DNA of 64,000 nt from Branchiostoma belcheri (lineage: Eukaryota > Chordata > Leptocardii > Amphioxiformes > Branchiostomatidae), in NCBI RefSeq assembly GCF_001625305.1, contig NW_017804498.1, forward strand, positions 145,079 to 209,078. Direction: 5' to 3'. Each line of letters opens with the position of its first letter. The first letter of the stretch is position 1. The translations under genes and the position numbers were made by a program. This document shows, in pieces, positions 24,221-37,000 of this stretch. The notes under the pieces were generated by a model, which made no database searches, was not told the DNA's origin, and was given only the letters and a program-made list of their open reading frames with translations.

Positions 24221-26152
24221 GTGAGATGACTCTTTTTTCCCTGTTGAAATCCGCAGGAGATCGCGGGTGTTTTCGGAAATGACAGTGCCAGGCACCTAAA
24301 TTATACATTCCACGAATGTAAACATTATATTGCACAATCAACGCGCGAATATAAGGTTACAATCAACATAGACATGTTTTAGTACATGCAACACCACCTT
24401 AATGCTGTTATACTTGCACATTCTTATTTTTTTCTAAATAGGAAGAATTTGCACTATTATCAACACAATCTGGGTGTCATGGTCAAGGGGTCTGTTTACA
24501 TATAATGGCTGGCGTCTCGAAAATTGGATTAAACATCAGGGCCACAAACTGAATAATTCGCCTAGATGATTTTGGGTCACTCAGCTCTCACGATAGTAGA
24601 CAACGTTTGCAATCAACAGCAATTACATGTGGGAGGTTTAGACGTCAGGTAACGTCATATAACCCTACGTGCTACACATGTTATAGGTAAAATTATTCCT
24701 AAAACATCGGATGCTTTCTTACATACAATGGCTTTTCCGCTAAATACTTGCCATCAGCCTTCGTGTAGGAACCTGCAATGAACTTATTATGATCTATTTG
24801 ATGATTATAGATTTGGATAACATAAATTCAAAACGAAAGGTATAGGAGAGGAAATGTCCTGGATTCCAGGACATAATAACAATTTGATTACTGGTTGATT
24901 ATCTTTCTTATCTTTTTGATTCTTGTGTTCATCATCATTATGATCATCAGTCAATTTTGTATTAGAACTCTTCTGATTACAACATTCGAAATTATGTTCC
25001 TAGCAGTCCTGTGCTCAAACTTAATGGTTAAGCTAGAGCACTACTTATTGTGATTGACAGCTTTTGTTGTCCTTTATTTCCTGGGTCATGCCCTAAATCT
25101 CAATCAGTGTCACCGGCAAGTGATGACTTCAGCATCAGAATCTAAAACCAGATTTTTAAAATATGTCCAAATGAATCTCCAAATTCCCGATGTGATTGAA
25201 TCTATGCATCCTTGTCAGTGAGAGACTTAGAGAAGCTACAGGTGTATAATGTGATTGATGGTCATGAAGAGACATTGATTTAGAAAAGGCCAAGGCTATT
25301 GACAGGATGTTCCCGTCAATAAGAATTTTTCTGCATTGTCATCAGGATTCAGGATGTAACGTTACCCCATCCCTGACCCAAAGTTGACAGTTTAACGTGA
25401 AACGGGTGCTAAATCCACCACCACGAACATGTTCAACGGTTTTCCCTTTGTGTTCATTATGTTTTATATCTCTACATGTTTTTTTAAGTAAATGAAGCAA
25501 ATGTAGAATATCTTCATAGGTCAATATTATTAGCCATGGCATCAATAGTCATCATGGTGTTTAAATATGTCCATTGCAAAATAGAAATATGTTACAGATA
25601 GGTACAAAATTTAATGTATTTTTAGTCCAAAGGGCCATTTATGATACCATACTTTCATGGTAAAAATTTGCATCTTTATTTTTGTAAATGTTTACGTTTT
25701 GTAAATGTTGAATCCTGCCCACGGCCTATATAATATATGGCCTGAAGACGTTTCGTGCAGGATAAATCAGTTTGAAAATAAATCCGTGCTGTTAACTAAG
25801 TTTCATCGTCAGTAATGAGGTTTCTCTGCTGGTATGTATGGAGGAAAAGGTCATTACTGAAAGGTAAGATAAGGTAAGGTAGCGAAATGTACAGCATTCC
25901 AAGCAGCAACAAATGAAGGTTTGCAATATAAATTGAACAGTAAAAGACAAGTAGAGATTTCAGACTCCAGTGAAATATTTTTCGTGAATTTAGTAGAACA
26001 ATTAATGGAGCAGATCACCATGACTAGGCAGAAACTGAGCATAGTCACTGACATGCAGTCCTCTGCTTTCTGAATTCCCCCATATGTCGAGCTTCTACAT
26101 ACCGGCTATACAGATACAGATCTTGCTGGTTTCTGGCCAGATTCTCTAACCG

Positions 26153-26875
26153 TCAAGTTCACCCCATTTCCTGTTTCTGACGTTCTCATCTTTCTTTCTG
26201 CCTGTCGATCTTCACCCCCGTGCTGTCAACCTACAACCTACATACATTCACACATAGGCTACAGCCACTCCACAATGGCAGAACCAAAAACATTATTAAT
26301 ACCATCTTGTCGAAATGATGATTGTATTTTGTTTCTATATGCATCTCATAGTCATATTCCACAAACCAAGATGGTGCAGGGTAGTGGATATAATAAATGT
26401 ATGCCCAACTTGCGCTCTACAAAGTCATTTTTCAGTGGCTTGCTATACTGTGTATAGGGTTCCTGTTAGTATGATTGCTTGCTGTGCACAGTACTCTTTT
26501 TTGAAGTAAATGAAGCAAGGAGATAAAGGTTCAAGTTCACCCTGTTTCCTGTTTCTGAGCTTTTTATCTGTCTTTTGGACTGTCAATCTTCACCACCGTG
26601 CTGTCAACCTACTACCTACATACATTCAGACATAGGCCACAGCCACGCACTCCACCATGGCAGAACCAAAAATAGTACCTTCTTGTCAAAGGTAATGATG
26701 ATTGTATTTTGTTAAATTCTACATGCATCTTATGCCCCACAAACCAAGATGGTGCAGAGTTGTGGATATAATAAATGTATGCCCAACTTGCCCTCTACAA
26801 AGTCATTTTTCAGTGGATTGCTATATATAGGGTTCCTGTTAGTACAATCGCTTGCTGTAGTACACTATCTATTTT
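26153..26875. repeat. Tandem duplication of about 375 bp
   Basis: 26153-26505 and 26532-26875 are two copies sharing CACAATGGCAGAACCAAAAA-type text, ACAAACCAAGATGGTGCAG, TAATAAATGTATGCCCAACT and TAGGGTTCCTGTTAGTA. Both begin with a reversed piece of the 70-80 bp repeat also found at 3060. Lies in the first intron of the RNF24-like gene. Confidence 0.85.
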
Positions 26876-27787
26876 GATGTCTGTACAACATTATTCTTGT
26901 GTGAACATTTTTGTTACATTTCATGAATCGATCAATCTTGTTCCAGCTATGCTTGCCTGTATTTCACTGGGATCCTGGGCAAGTTGAGATTTGTTGCCAG
27001 TTTTTCTATGAGGGAATCTTGAAGAAAGTTTTTGAAACTTTGATGCTGACTGGCTTCACCTACTTCGAATTTAAAAGTAAATTTGAACCAGGAAAATGCA
27101 TTTTTTTTCTGGTTTTCTTCCTCAAGTACTTGTAAAAATTGTATGCCTAGTGTGTAACCAGACAGTCTAATGGCCGTGAACCTGTTACGTAAAGTTTATT
27201 CAAGCCTACATTATGTGCATGTACTTAACACTAATTACATGCACATAATAGGTCAGAGTTGATGACTGGTGGATAATTGCAAAACAGCAATGCTGGCATG
27301 CATTCCATCAACTACGGAAGGCCTGTCAGAACACATAGAACATTTTCTAGACAATAAAGAGGAAGCATTTTTGTGCTTATCTAAGAAAGAGCCTGGTTTC
27401 CTTTGGAAGGTATGGAACATGTATTGGCTGAGCATAAATTAAAAGTGCTTCTGCCATCAATGACACTAAAATACAACAGTTTCCTATCACATTCAAACAT
27501 GAGAGAGTCTAAGTATTTTTCAATGAACATGATGTGTGCAAAAAATGATCTTTAACTGAACATCAGACTTTACAAATCATTAATTTCTTGATTGCAGCTC
27601 ATTTGTGACGTCACAGTGAGCAGTTTGGACCCTGGCACTGCAGTGTGAAAAACAAGCAAACAATGTAGACATTAATAGGAGAACTTGCAATTATGTAAAC
27701 AATTATCACAATGATTATTCACTGTTTGCTTCTCGAACATTTTTACATCTGTCTTGTTGGTCCGAATTATCACTAGAATCTAGATCA

Positions 27788-27960
27788 CTAGAAAGCTTTA
27801 AACAACTCCTGCAATTGAATGTGAAAAGGTTGAGTGTAACAATTTTTTCGGTATAATATAGCTAGCTTCCACTGCGTTACATGTCTACGAAGCTGGTGTG
27901 TGACGCCGAAGCACGGTTATACCTGCTATACCGATAAAGATACAGATAACATCGAAAAGT
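27788..27960 (+). mobile_element. Truncated retroelement-like 3' fragment
   Basis: AAAGCTTTAAACAACTCCTG followed by TGAATGTGAAAAGGTTGAG, and a tail with GGTTATACC..GATAAAGATACAGATA. A related fragment occurs at 31830-31990 and a tail piece at 26096-26130. The shared frame would read SFKQLLQLNVKRL, like the C-terminal end of a LINE reverse transcriptase protein. Too short to classify. Confidence 0.35.
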
Positions 27961-28035
27961 GCACAGTGACTTTGCCAGAAATTGAAATGTCTAATTTGAT
28001 TTATTTTGTGTTGTTGTAGTCTTTCCAGTTTCTAC

Positions 28036-31000
28036 ATGTACCTGACACCCACATACATGATGTCATCGGACATGCTCCTACACTTCCGTGTGTCTCTGCC
28101 TATGATCAGCGTAGGCCTCTTCATCTTTGTGTTGAGCCTCATATTCTGCTGTTACCTTGTCAGGTAAGTGACTTTATCATTAGGCCAGGTAAAAATGTTT
28201 GTGTTTCCACTTATTCTTCCTACCCTTACCAAAAACCTGCCTATTTTTGTTGACCACTCAAAAGGTAGGTATGATTTTTCATCTGAGACATTCTGAGTCA
28301 TTCTGCAGTAGAAAAAGTGATATCAACTTGATAGAAATTTGTAGTACAAAATCTCTATTTATCTTGATTATTTGAGGACCTGAAAATTGGAAACACGTCT
28401 TTAGTTTTCTCGCTAGGCCTTAGTTATGTAGTTTTATAATATTATGTAAATGTATGTTATCCTAGGGCCACACCAATTTAATTTGTTGGTTCTCGGATTC
28501 GCCTCTTCGTTTTTTTCTGATTTGCAAAAAAAAAAAAAAATTGATTGTGGTCCTGAATCAACTGAAAAATGCTCATGTTTTGCCCCCAAACAGTTGAGGA
28601 AAGTCCTTTTCTTCCTAGTTGTTACAGTTTTCCAATCTATCATTGCAGTGGTTTGATTAAAAGTTCAAAATTCAATGTTTAAATTTTATCCCAGCCTTTT
28701 GTGTTGACTTCATGGCTCATTTTGTAGCATTTAAGCCTATAATAGGATGNNNNNNNNNNNNNNNNNNNNNNNNNNNNNNNNNNNNNNNNNNNNNNNNNNN
28801 NNNNNNNNNNNNNNNNNNNNNNNNNNNNNNNNNNNNNNNNNNNNNNNNNNNNNNNNNNNNNNNNNNNNNNNNNNNNNNNNNCATGGTACTGCAGCTGAAC
28901 TTCCGGTTTTGATATCTCATGATCCAGACATGCTAGGGTGACGAAATTTGGATGGCAGGTAGCTCTTGTGCTGGGGAAGAAGTGACATGAGTTTGAGCCC
29001 CCTAGTTGCTTGCTCTAGAACTGCAGGGGGGTTTAAAGGACAAATGTTTAAAAGAGGATAACTCAAGAACCGATTGATGGATCATCGTGATTTTTGGTAT
29101 GTAGGTAGCTTGAGTGATGCTTGACATAATGATATTACAATTATGCAAATATTGATGTAATTTGCATAATTAATGAGGAAATTCTATAAATCAGCTGCAT
29201 ACCATGATAGAAAGTTCAAGCTTGTAACATATGTTATTAAGAACGAGAAAAACACAGGCAAATATCGATTATGCAAATGAAGACTTAATTTATGAGAAAT
29301 GAGAAATGAGAAAATGTTATAATTGCATAGTGGTAACTGCCTGAAATTTCATACTTGGGATGTTTGAAAGTTAAGTGAAGGTGAACATAATTAAACATAA
29401 CTTATTCAAATAAGGACCACATTTGCATAATTTATGAGGAAATGCTATAATGGCATTCTTTGTTAAGATAAGACTGTCTTTTGGTGTAGAATATGATCAA
29501 CAGACTGATATAATTCATGCAATCGAGGATCCTATCTGCATAATCAGGGTGATTAGTATATTTCTTATTTATAAAGGCTAACATCATTTGGCGAAGGTAT
29601 GAGATCGTGGAACTCTAGTTTCTATTTTTTTCGCCCTGTCACTTCATATTTTTTCCGAAAAAATCCGAGAACCAACAAATTAAAGTGGTGTGGCCTTATG
29701 TAGTTTTATAATATTATGTAAATGTATGTTATCCTAGACATTTGTTGTGTCAGCATTCTTACACATTTAGATTTCTGTCTGGATCAATGTATTGATTTGG
29801 ACCTTCCGATTCATGAACAGGACTGTCTGACCACCTGAATATTGTTCTAGTAGACATTAACAAAATTGAGATTCGGACATTGAACTTCTCAAGTTCAGAT
29901 ATATATTATATATATATATATAATACTGGATAAAATTATGGTTTGTAATTGTCATAAGAGTTAATCCCTCCAAGAAGTATGAGTTTATTGTTTTGCACAT
30001 GTATTTGGATACAAAGACACAGTGGTTCCAATGTGTTTCATGCTGAGAATCATGAATACATTTTAGGTACATTGTATATTGATATTGCAAGATTCAAATC
30101 ATGCAAATTACTTGCTTACTTAGAGAGGGAATTCTATTATTTCTTTGTCTTGAATGTTATCTCATATTCCTTAGGTAATGATGAATATTGTGAAATAATG
30201 TATGTACATAACATGTTATTATTCATTTGTGATGTGAAATTTGTTGAATTTTTGACCTGTTCCATTCAAATTCATATGTCACTTTTGCAAACAGTCGTGA
30301 ACATTTTCCAATCATATGCTACTGTATGATATGTACAAATGAAAACAATGTTTCTTTTCAGGACAAGATTCCTGAGACTTTCATGTATTAGCAGACTCGA
30401 TGAAATCTTCCTGTAGAATGTTAATTATTTTCTAATTTGATGCATGATTGCATGATGATTATATAGAATTGTGATCATACAATGTCATGTATTTTGTTAC
30501 ACACAAAGCAGTTTTTCCTTGAGCATTTCAGAATGTAGCTTCATACAGTCCATTCCAACATACAAACTTGTGAAGCTGAAGCAATTTCTATATACATTTA
30601 CATTTGTATGTGACAAAAAAGGATTCTAACCTTTTCAACCCACCTTTTATGATTTCTATAGGATTCTATTATTTTTCTTCAAGACATTTTCAAAAGGAGG
30701 TAAAAAGTTTGTGAAGTCACTTTAGCTTACAATCCATCATCAATGAAGGTTAGACATCCAACATTACGTAATACAAAATACAATTTCATATATATTACTA
30801 TGTAAGTCAAGCAACTGAATAAATTCTCTTAGAAGTCGGACGTTTTTAGTTCATAAGGCCACACAAATTTTTTTTAATTTGTTGGTTCTCGGATTTTTTC
30901 AGAAAAAATATGAAGCGACAGGGCGAAAGAAAAAAACAGGTCTAGGCATCCTATTATAGCCCCAAATGATACGATAGGAGCCATGAAGTCAACACAAAAG

Positions 31001-34000
31001 GCTGGGTTAATATTTAAACAATGAATTTTGAACTTTTGATCAAATCACTGCATTGATAGATGGAAAAACTGTAACAACTAGGAAGAAAAGGACTTTCCTC
31101 AACTGTTGGGGGCAAAATATGAGCATTTTTGAGTTGGTTCAGAACCAGAATCTTCTTCAGAAAAAAATGAAGAGGCGAATCCAAGAACCAACAAATTAAA
31201 TTGATGTGGCCTAATCAGTGAGAAAAATACAATCATAGCAGATGCTATCTGAAATGCGTGACTCTTCAGAGAGTTGCTTGATTTATCTTGCTGTATTACG
31301 TATTGCTTTAGCGTAGTTTTAAGACTGAGGTAAATTGCGAGCGTTTTTCAAATTGCCTGTGGGAAGGAGATTGGCGAGGAGAAGGTTTCACCATTTCCAA
31401 CGTAATCACCAGCATAACGAGGCCGCTTTGAATCATTAGATTATCTTCTCGCAAAATGGCTGAGGTGACGTTAAGGTGTTGACCTCCCTCGGCGAAAGAA
31501 CTCACTTTTTATCCCTTTTAAGACCGCAGTCATATAAAAGACAAGCTAGGGCTGAAAATTCATTCAGGGATTAGGTGCACATAAAAATGTCTATAGGTGC
31601 ACAGAAGGCATTTACACTGCAGGGTGCACAACATAGAACAAAGTGGATTGTAAGCAAAACTTAATCACTTATTTTTATTGCCTCTCTTCAGAGTTTGATA
31701 GCTAACTTCAAATTTTTAACAAATGATACAACAAAAGTTTTGGTATTTTTTTCGACACTTAAATGTGAAGCATATGCTGTGTATGAGCTAATGTGCAATA
31801 GTACAAAGCACAGTAGGGGCATCATCAGTAGATAGCTTTAAACAACGTTTTCAGTTAGATGTGAAGAGGTTAGGTGTAATAGGTTGTTCTGTGTAAAATA
31901 GCCACGTGCCACGTGTCTTCGAAACTGCTGTGTTATATATGTTAAGGGCGGTTATACAGATCCAACTTTTGCTGTCAGGAACGTCTACCTGTCCATGGTG
32001 CTGAACTGATATCTGTTATTGGTACCTGTCCTTGGTGCTGAACTGAATTTTGGTTGCACAGGTGAAAATGCACACAGTATTTTGAGCCCTATACAGTGAA
32101 AATGACGGGAAATATCGAGTATAGGAGCATGGATGGATACTTAGAGTGGAATGATAAAGCAAAACGAGAGCTTAAAGTAAAAATGTGTTTCTTCGCTTAG
32201 TACCGGTAACTGCACTGGAAAGAAAGCCTGGCATGATATTTAATGAGGGAAAATGTGAATCAAAGGAATGGCCAACCTTCCAAGGTTGAAATCTAAGCCT
32301 CCATATTAGTTATGCTGTTTGCTTGGCTTGAAAAGGACCAAGCTCATTTCTTATCTTTACCAGTGACATTCCGATCAATAGCCCATGTCAAACTAGAGGT
32401 AAAACCAATCTCCTTTCCATATAAATCACCAGGCTGTCGGCTTGACTTCCTTTCCAGGAACTCTACGCACATTGGACTTGTGTGCTACCCTCAAAATATC
32501 CTCTCCAGGTTCAATACAATAGCTGAAAGTTGCTTTTTATTGATGGCACGTGTGGAAAAGTTGGCTTGTATCCTGAGAGGTAGAAATGCGTATTCAACTT
32601 CCTTCAACTGAGGGTTAAAAAACATGACAATGCTTGAATTCTCATTTGGTCGGTAAATTTTATGGATGACATCTGTGCATGCATTGATTTTCACTTGATT
32701 TAAAAGAAAAGAAAGTTTGTTCCCTTCAATATATAAGATATGTCGTGTGGTATGTGTGATGTGTGTGATTTTGTAGAAGTGACAATGGTGTGATAGTCTG
32801 CAGGGTGGTGAGGCTTCCACACTAGTGTCATTTTCTGTACTTCTTGAAAACAGGAATAAAAGTCTTGGTGGCACTGACACTATGTTTTGTCGCTTTAGTT
32901 CTTGATATAACGTTTATGGTCTATATTTTGAAAAGTTAGACATGTTTTTACCAGTCTTTTTTTTTCCAGTCTTTTTTTTTTAGACATCATCCATAAAATT
33001 TATTTGTCGTGGCCTTACGTGTTAACAACATTAAGCTACAGAGGTCTTTGCTACAGTTGAGGAAATTGTTGTCAGAACTCTTCATAAAGCTTTCACAAGA
33101 TGGGAATTTGTCTTGATTGTTGTGAAACTTTAGAAAATAGCTTATTGTGGTATTGTGGTAAAGAATATCTTACTTGTATTTCTGAATGAGATCAATGTAT
33201 TGACACTGTGGCCTACAACAGAATATTTGGTAACAGGGCTCGAAATACTGGGTGCATGTGCACCTTGGTGCACCCAAAATTGGAGCTGTGCAAATATTTT
33301 TTGTAGGTTTACGTATGTCAAGATGTTAAATGTATAGTAGTACTAGTATTCAGCATATTCTTAACATCTAAGAGTCAGAAAAATAGTAAAATCATTGTAG
33401 TACTTTTCTTTAGAAACGAAACATAATTAGTTTTCACTGACATTCTACTTAATATTTTATCTTATATGGTGCACCCACAGAAAATTTGTGCACCCAAATT
33501 TTTAGGCTGGTGCACCTATTCCCAAAAATGAATTTCGACCCCTGGGTAAGTAACTAATTCAAAGAACTGAGTACTGCTACATGAGGGTGATCTAATGCAC
33601 ATGCGCTTGGCCAAATTGGGGACATTAATTTAGGACTCGTGCCTTCTTTCCTTCATTCAATTGTCAGTGTCTGAAAACAGATTAGTCAACAGTATATCTC
33701 TTCTCCATATTAGGTGATTTTGGTATGGTATCAGCATTTTGAATAATATACATTTTATAGGAAATTCTACATTATCCTAAATGGTTGATTTACAATGTAC
33801 AATAAATTACACCATAAAAAGCTTCAGAGTCTACTCCTAACATCATCACCTAGTTTGATTCCTGTAATAAGCACCAGCCATGAAGAAACACGTAGTTGGA
33901 CCAACTTTGCCTAATGGCCAATTAGTAGCCTTCCCACCTGATGATGTTTTTCTGCTGCCATAATCAATTAATTTAGGGATAACACGATGCCTAAAAATAA

Positions 34001-37000
34001 CTGTATCAGATTTTTTCCCTGATAATATTCTTACAATTGTTTTCAGTCTGTTCTTGGGTTTGAATAGACTGTTCCTGATCGAACGCATCAAATCCCCATT
34101 TTATTTTGAACACGTCCGTCAAAATCAGTGCGGGAAATCTAAGAGCAGCAAAATGAGTTGATGTCTGGTCGATAAAGACTCCTTGTTTTACTGGTGAAAC
34201 TGAATTTGTGACATCAAAGGCAATTTCAAGTTAATCAAAGACATTCTGTTATTAATTATATTTGTTTATAAGGCCACACAAATTTGATTCGTTGGTTCTT
34301 GGATTTTTCTTCAGAAAAAATATGAAGCGACAGGGTGAAAAATAAATAAAAACAGGTCTAGGCATCCTATTATACCCCCAAATGCTACGATAGGAGCCAT
34401 AAAGTCAACACAAAGAGCTGGTTTGATATTTAAACAATTAATTTTGAACTTTTAATCAAACCACTGCATTGATAGATGGAAAAACTGTAAGGTACAGAAA
34501 GAAAAGGACTTTTCTCAACTGTTGGGGGCAAAATCTGAGCATTTTTTAGTTCAGAACCAGATTTTTTATTTTTATTTTTTTTTTGGCAAATCAGAAAAAA
34601 ATGAAGAGGGGAATTGGAGAATCAACAAATGAAATTGGTGTGGCCTAAAGATCTCATTATTGTTTATGTCCGTGTTTGCATGCTTATGTTTCTACTTATA
34701 TCACAAGCCCTTTATAAGTTGCGCCCTCTCTCGTGAGGACCCAAGCTGTGTTTTTCTCATTTCTATACCAAGTTTTGCTGTTGGGAACGTCTACCTGTCC
34801 TTGGTGCTGAACTTACATCTGTCTGTTATTGGTGCCTGTCGATTTCATTTTTTTCCTGGCTTGCATGTAGCTGCAATGCATGCAGCAAATACCGTGGAAA
34901 ACATACTCTGCATAACACATGCATTGGCTTTTTTTCAGCAACTGGGAAATCTTGTCTGCCTACCATGATGTTATGGGTTGCATCCCGCATCCGCATTGAG
35001 CGAAAACATTTTGCTCTCACTAAAACTAACCCTGTCCCATCCTCAAATAAGTTTTACTCTGTGGATCTGTACTTCAACAAAGATAGCGTGACCCTTTTTG
35101 GGGGCCACTAAGAGAGTTTTTTTGCTGCAAAAAGCCCTAACATTGGACGGAAAAACCGACATTCTGACGGCGGTGGCCGGCGCGGTCCTTCCCACGCTGA
35201 TTTTGACGGACGTGTTCAAAATAGAGCATGCCAGGGGTTTGGTGTGTTCGATCAGGAACGGTTTATTGTAGAAGAAGCACAGATACCCAGTGGCATGTAC
35301 CATTGTGTTAAAATAAAACATTTGACCCTAAAGCATTTGTAAGTATCATTGTTAGCTGTAAAAAGGATTTCAACGTGTTTGAAGTTCACAGTTGAAACAG
35401 TAATACAATAGAAATGCAAAACACATATTTGTAGTATCATGATTTTGAATTTACACGACATAGCACAAACTGTGAAAATAAAACCAAAGCATAAAAATGC
35501 AGTAAATGCATTTCTAGTATGTCAGCCACCAATTTCTCATGCTACCCAGGAAACCTAACTTAAGGTATCATAATAGCTACAATGTTAATTTTGTCTGAAA
35601 ATTCAGAAACCGAATATTGAAACTATAACCTATGGGTCAGAAAACCAGGGAGAAATCATATTGAATTGCCATAAAACCGCAGAAGGCAGCCTTCACATGG
35701 CTTATTACCGCCTTGCCCTTCTGGAATACTGAATTATACATGTATCTTCATGTCATAACATAACTTAAGACTGTTAGGCTGGATTATGCCCCTTGAAATA
35801 ATAAGCGCAGCATGGCAATAACACCTATCCATAAGACTGCATAAGTCCACAGCCATGCTATAATATATTCTTGCCTGTGAATCAAATGTTGCAGAATTGA
35901 GCGCGTGCGTGTGTGATGTGAATAGAATGCTGGAACCGGAGCGTGAGCCTTGGCACAATTAACACACAACCCCCGGCATATTGAAAATCAATCAGGACCC
36001 AACGCATATCTCCAGAGCTGATCTTAAACGGGAATTTCTTAGTGGCTTACTGTTAGAACTATTTGCGGTCTTCTAGTGCCCCTGCACTAATCATCATAAA
36101 ACAACCCATTCCCAGGGAATTATGCATTCCATTCATAACATTAACGCTTCTCTCGATACAACATGAGGAGTTCCTTGGTGAAATGCTGCTGTGCATGTAC
36201 GATTTACAGGATTTTTTATTTCACATTAATATATGTGTGTACATGAGGTGACGGCAGGATCTATATTGCCTTTGTCCTATAAATTTGGAGATAGACACTG
36301 CGTAACTCTCGGTAGATTATCAGACCGTAGGCCCGCTGTTATGCCGGTTTAATTGTTGCCCATCTCAGAAGCAGATAAGCAATTTGCTGGCATTCCCAGG
36401 AGGCCTTAAGTATAACAGGAAGCTCTGCCAGCCATGGAGGAGGCTGTGGACGGTGATATTGCAATGGTTGGACTTGCAGTTTTCTCCTGTTATATGTGTC
36501 TAGTGCTGGTAGCACTGTGTATGTGCTGTTACCTCTGTCATAGCAGGTAGGTTGAAGATCTTATAACTGATCCACTGGGGAGAGGAGGGGGGGTGGGTTT
36601 GATTGATTTTTCAATGAGCTAGCCTTAGACGTAATGCTGATGTGCGGTGTACTATATACAGGATGTAGATGATGTGAAATAAATGGTGGCAGTGCAGAAT
36701 GGTGATTTGATGTAATTTGTAGCTGTAGTATCAGAAACACTGGATTGTGTGGTGAAAATTACTAGTGGAGAAAAAGCCTAGGTGGTATATCTGTGTTCAG
36801 TTGGCAAATGGCGCATGGAGGGATATTCCATGAATAGTGTATGATGACCTTCATGATACTGCCTCGCCGATAAACCTCAGTGGAATGACGTTGCAGAGTC
36901 AACCATTTTCTGACACTGGTGACGTAAGGAACCAAAAATGTGCACCCCATTGTTGGATTTTGGAATGATTGTAATTTAAAACCGCTCGTGACAGCGGCAC

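Larger units (their letters stand above)
28466..29695 (+). mobile_element. Harbinger-like MITE M1, split by element E copy 4 and a gap
   Basis: The left end GGCCACACCAATTTAATTTG and the right end AAATTAAAGTGGTGTGGCC form the terminal inverted repeat. Internal text up to AATAGGATG (28749) matches 42499-42778. The remainder resumes at 29619 with TTTCGCCCTGTCACTTC. Between them lie 132 unknown bases and element E copy 4. Confidence 0.85.

Noticed and set aside
24003..24341. 112-codon open frame on the minus strand
   Set aside because: It overlaps the CG-rich leader of the RNF24-like gene on the other strand; high CG content alone keeps it open. No motif or splice context.
29979..30329. 116-codon plus-strand frame
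   Set aside because: AT-driven open frame in an intron between MITEs, with no recognisable domain.
32312..32880. Overlapping frames on both strands of 99 and 129 codons
   Set aside because: Neither has a plausible start context, family motif or exon borders.
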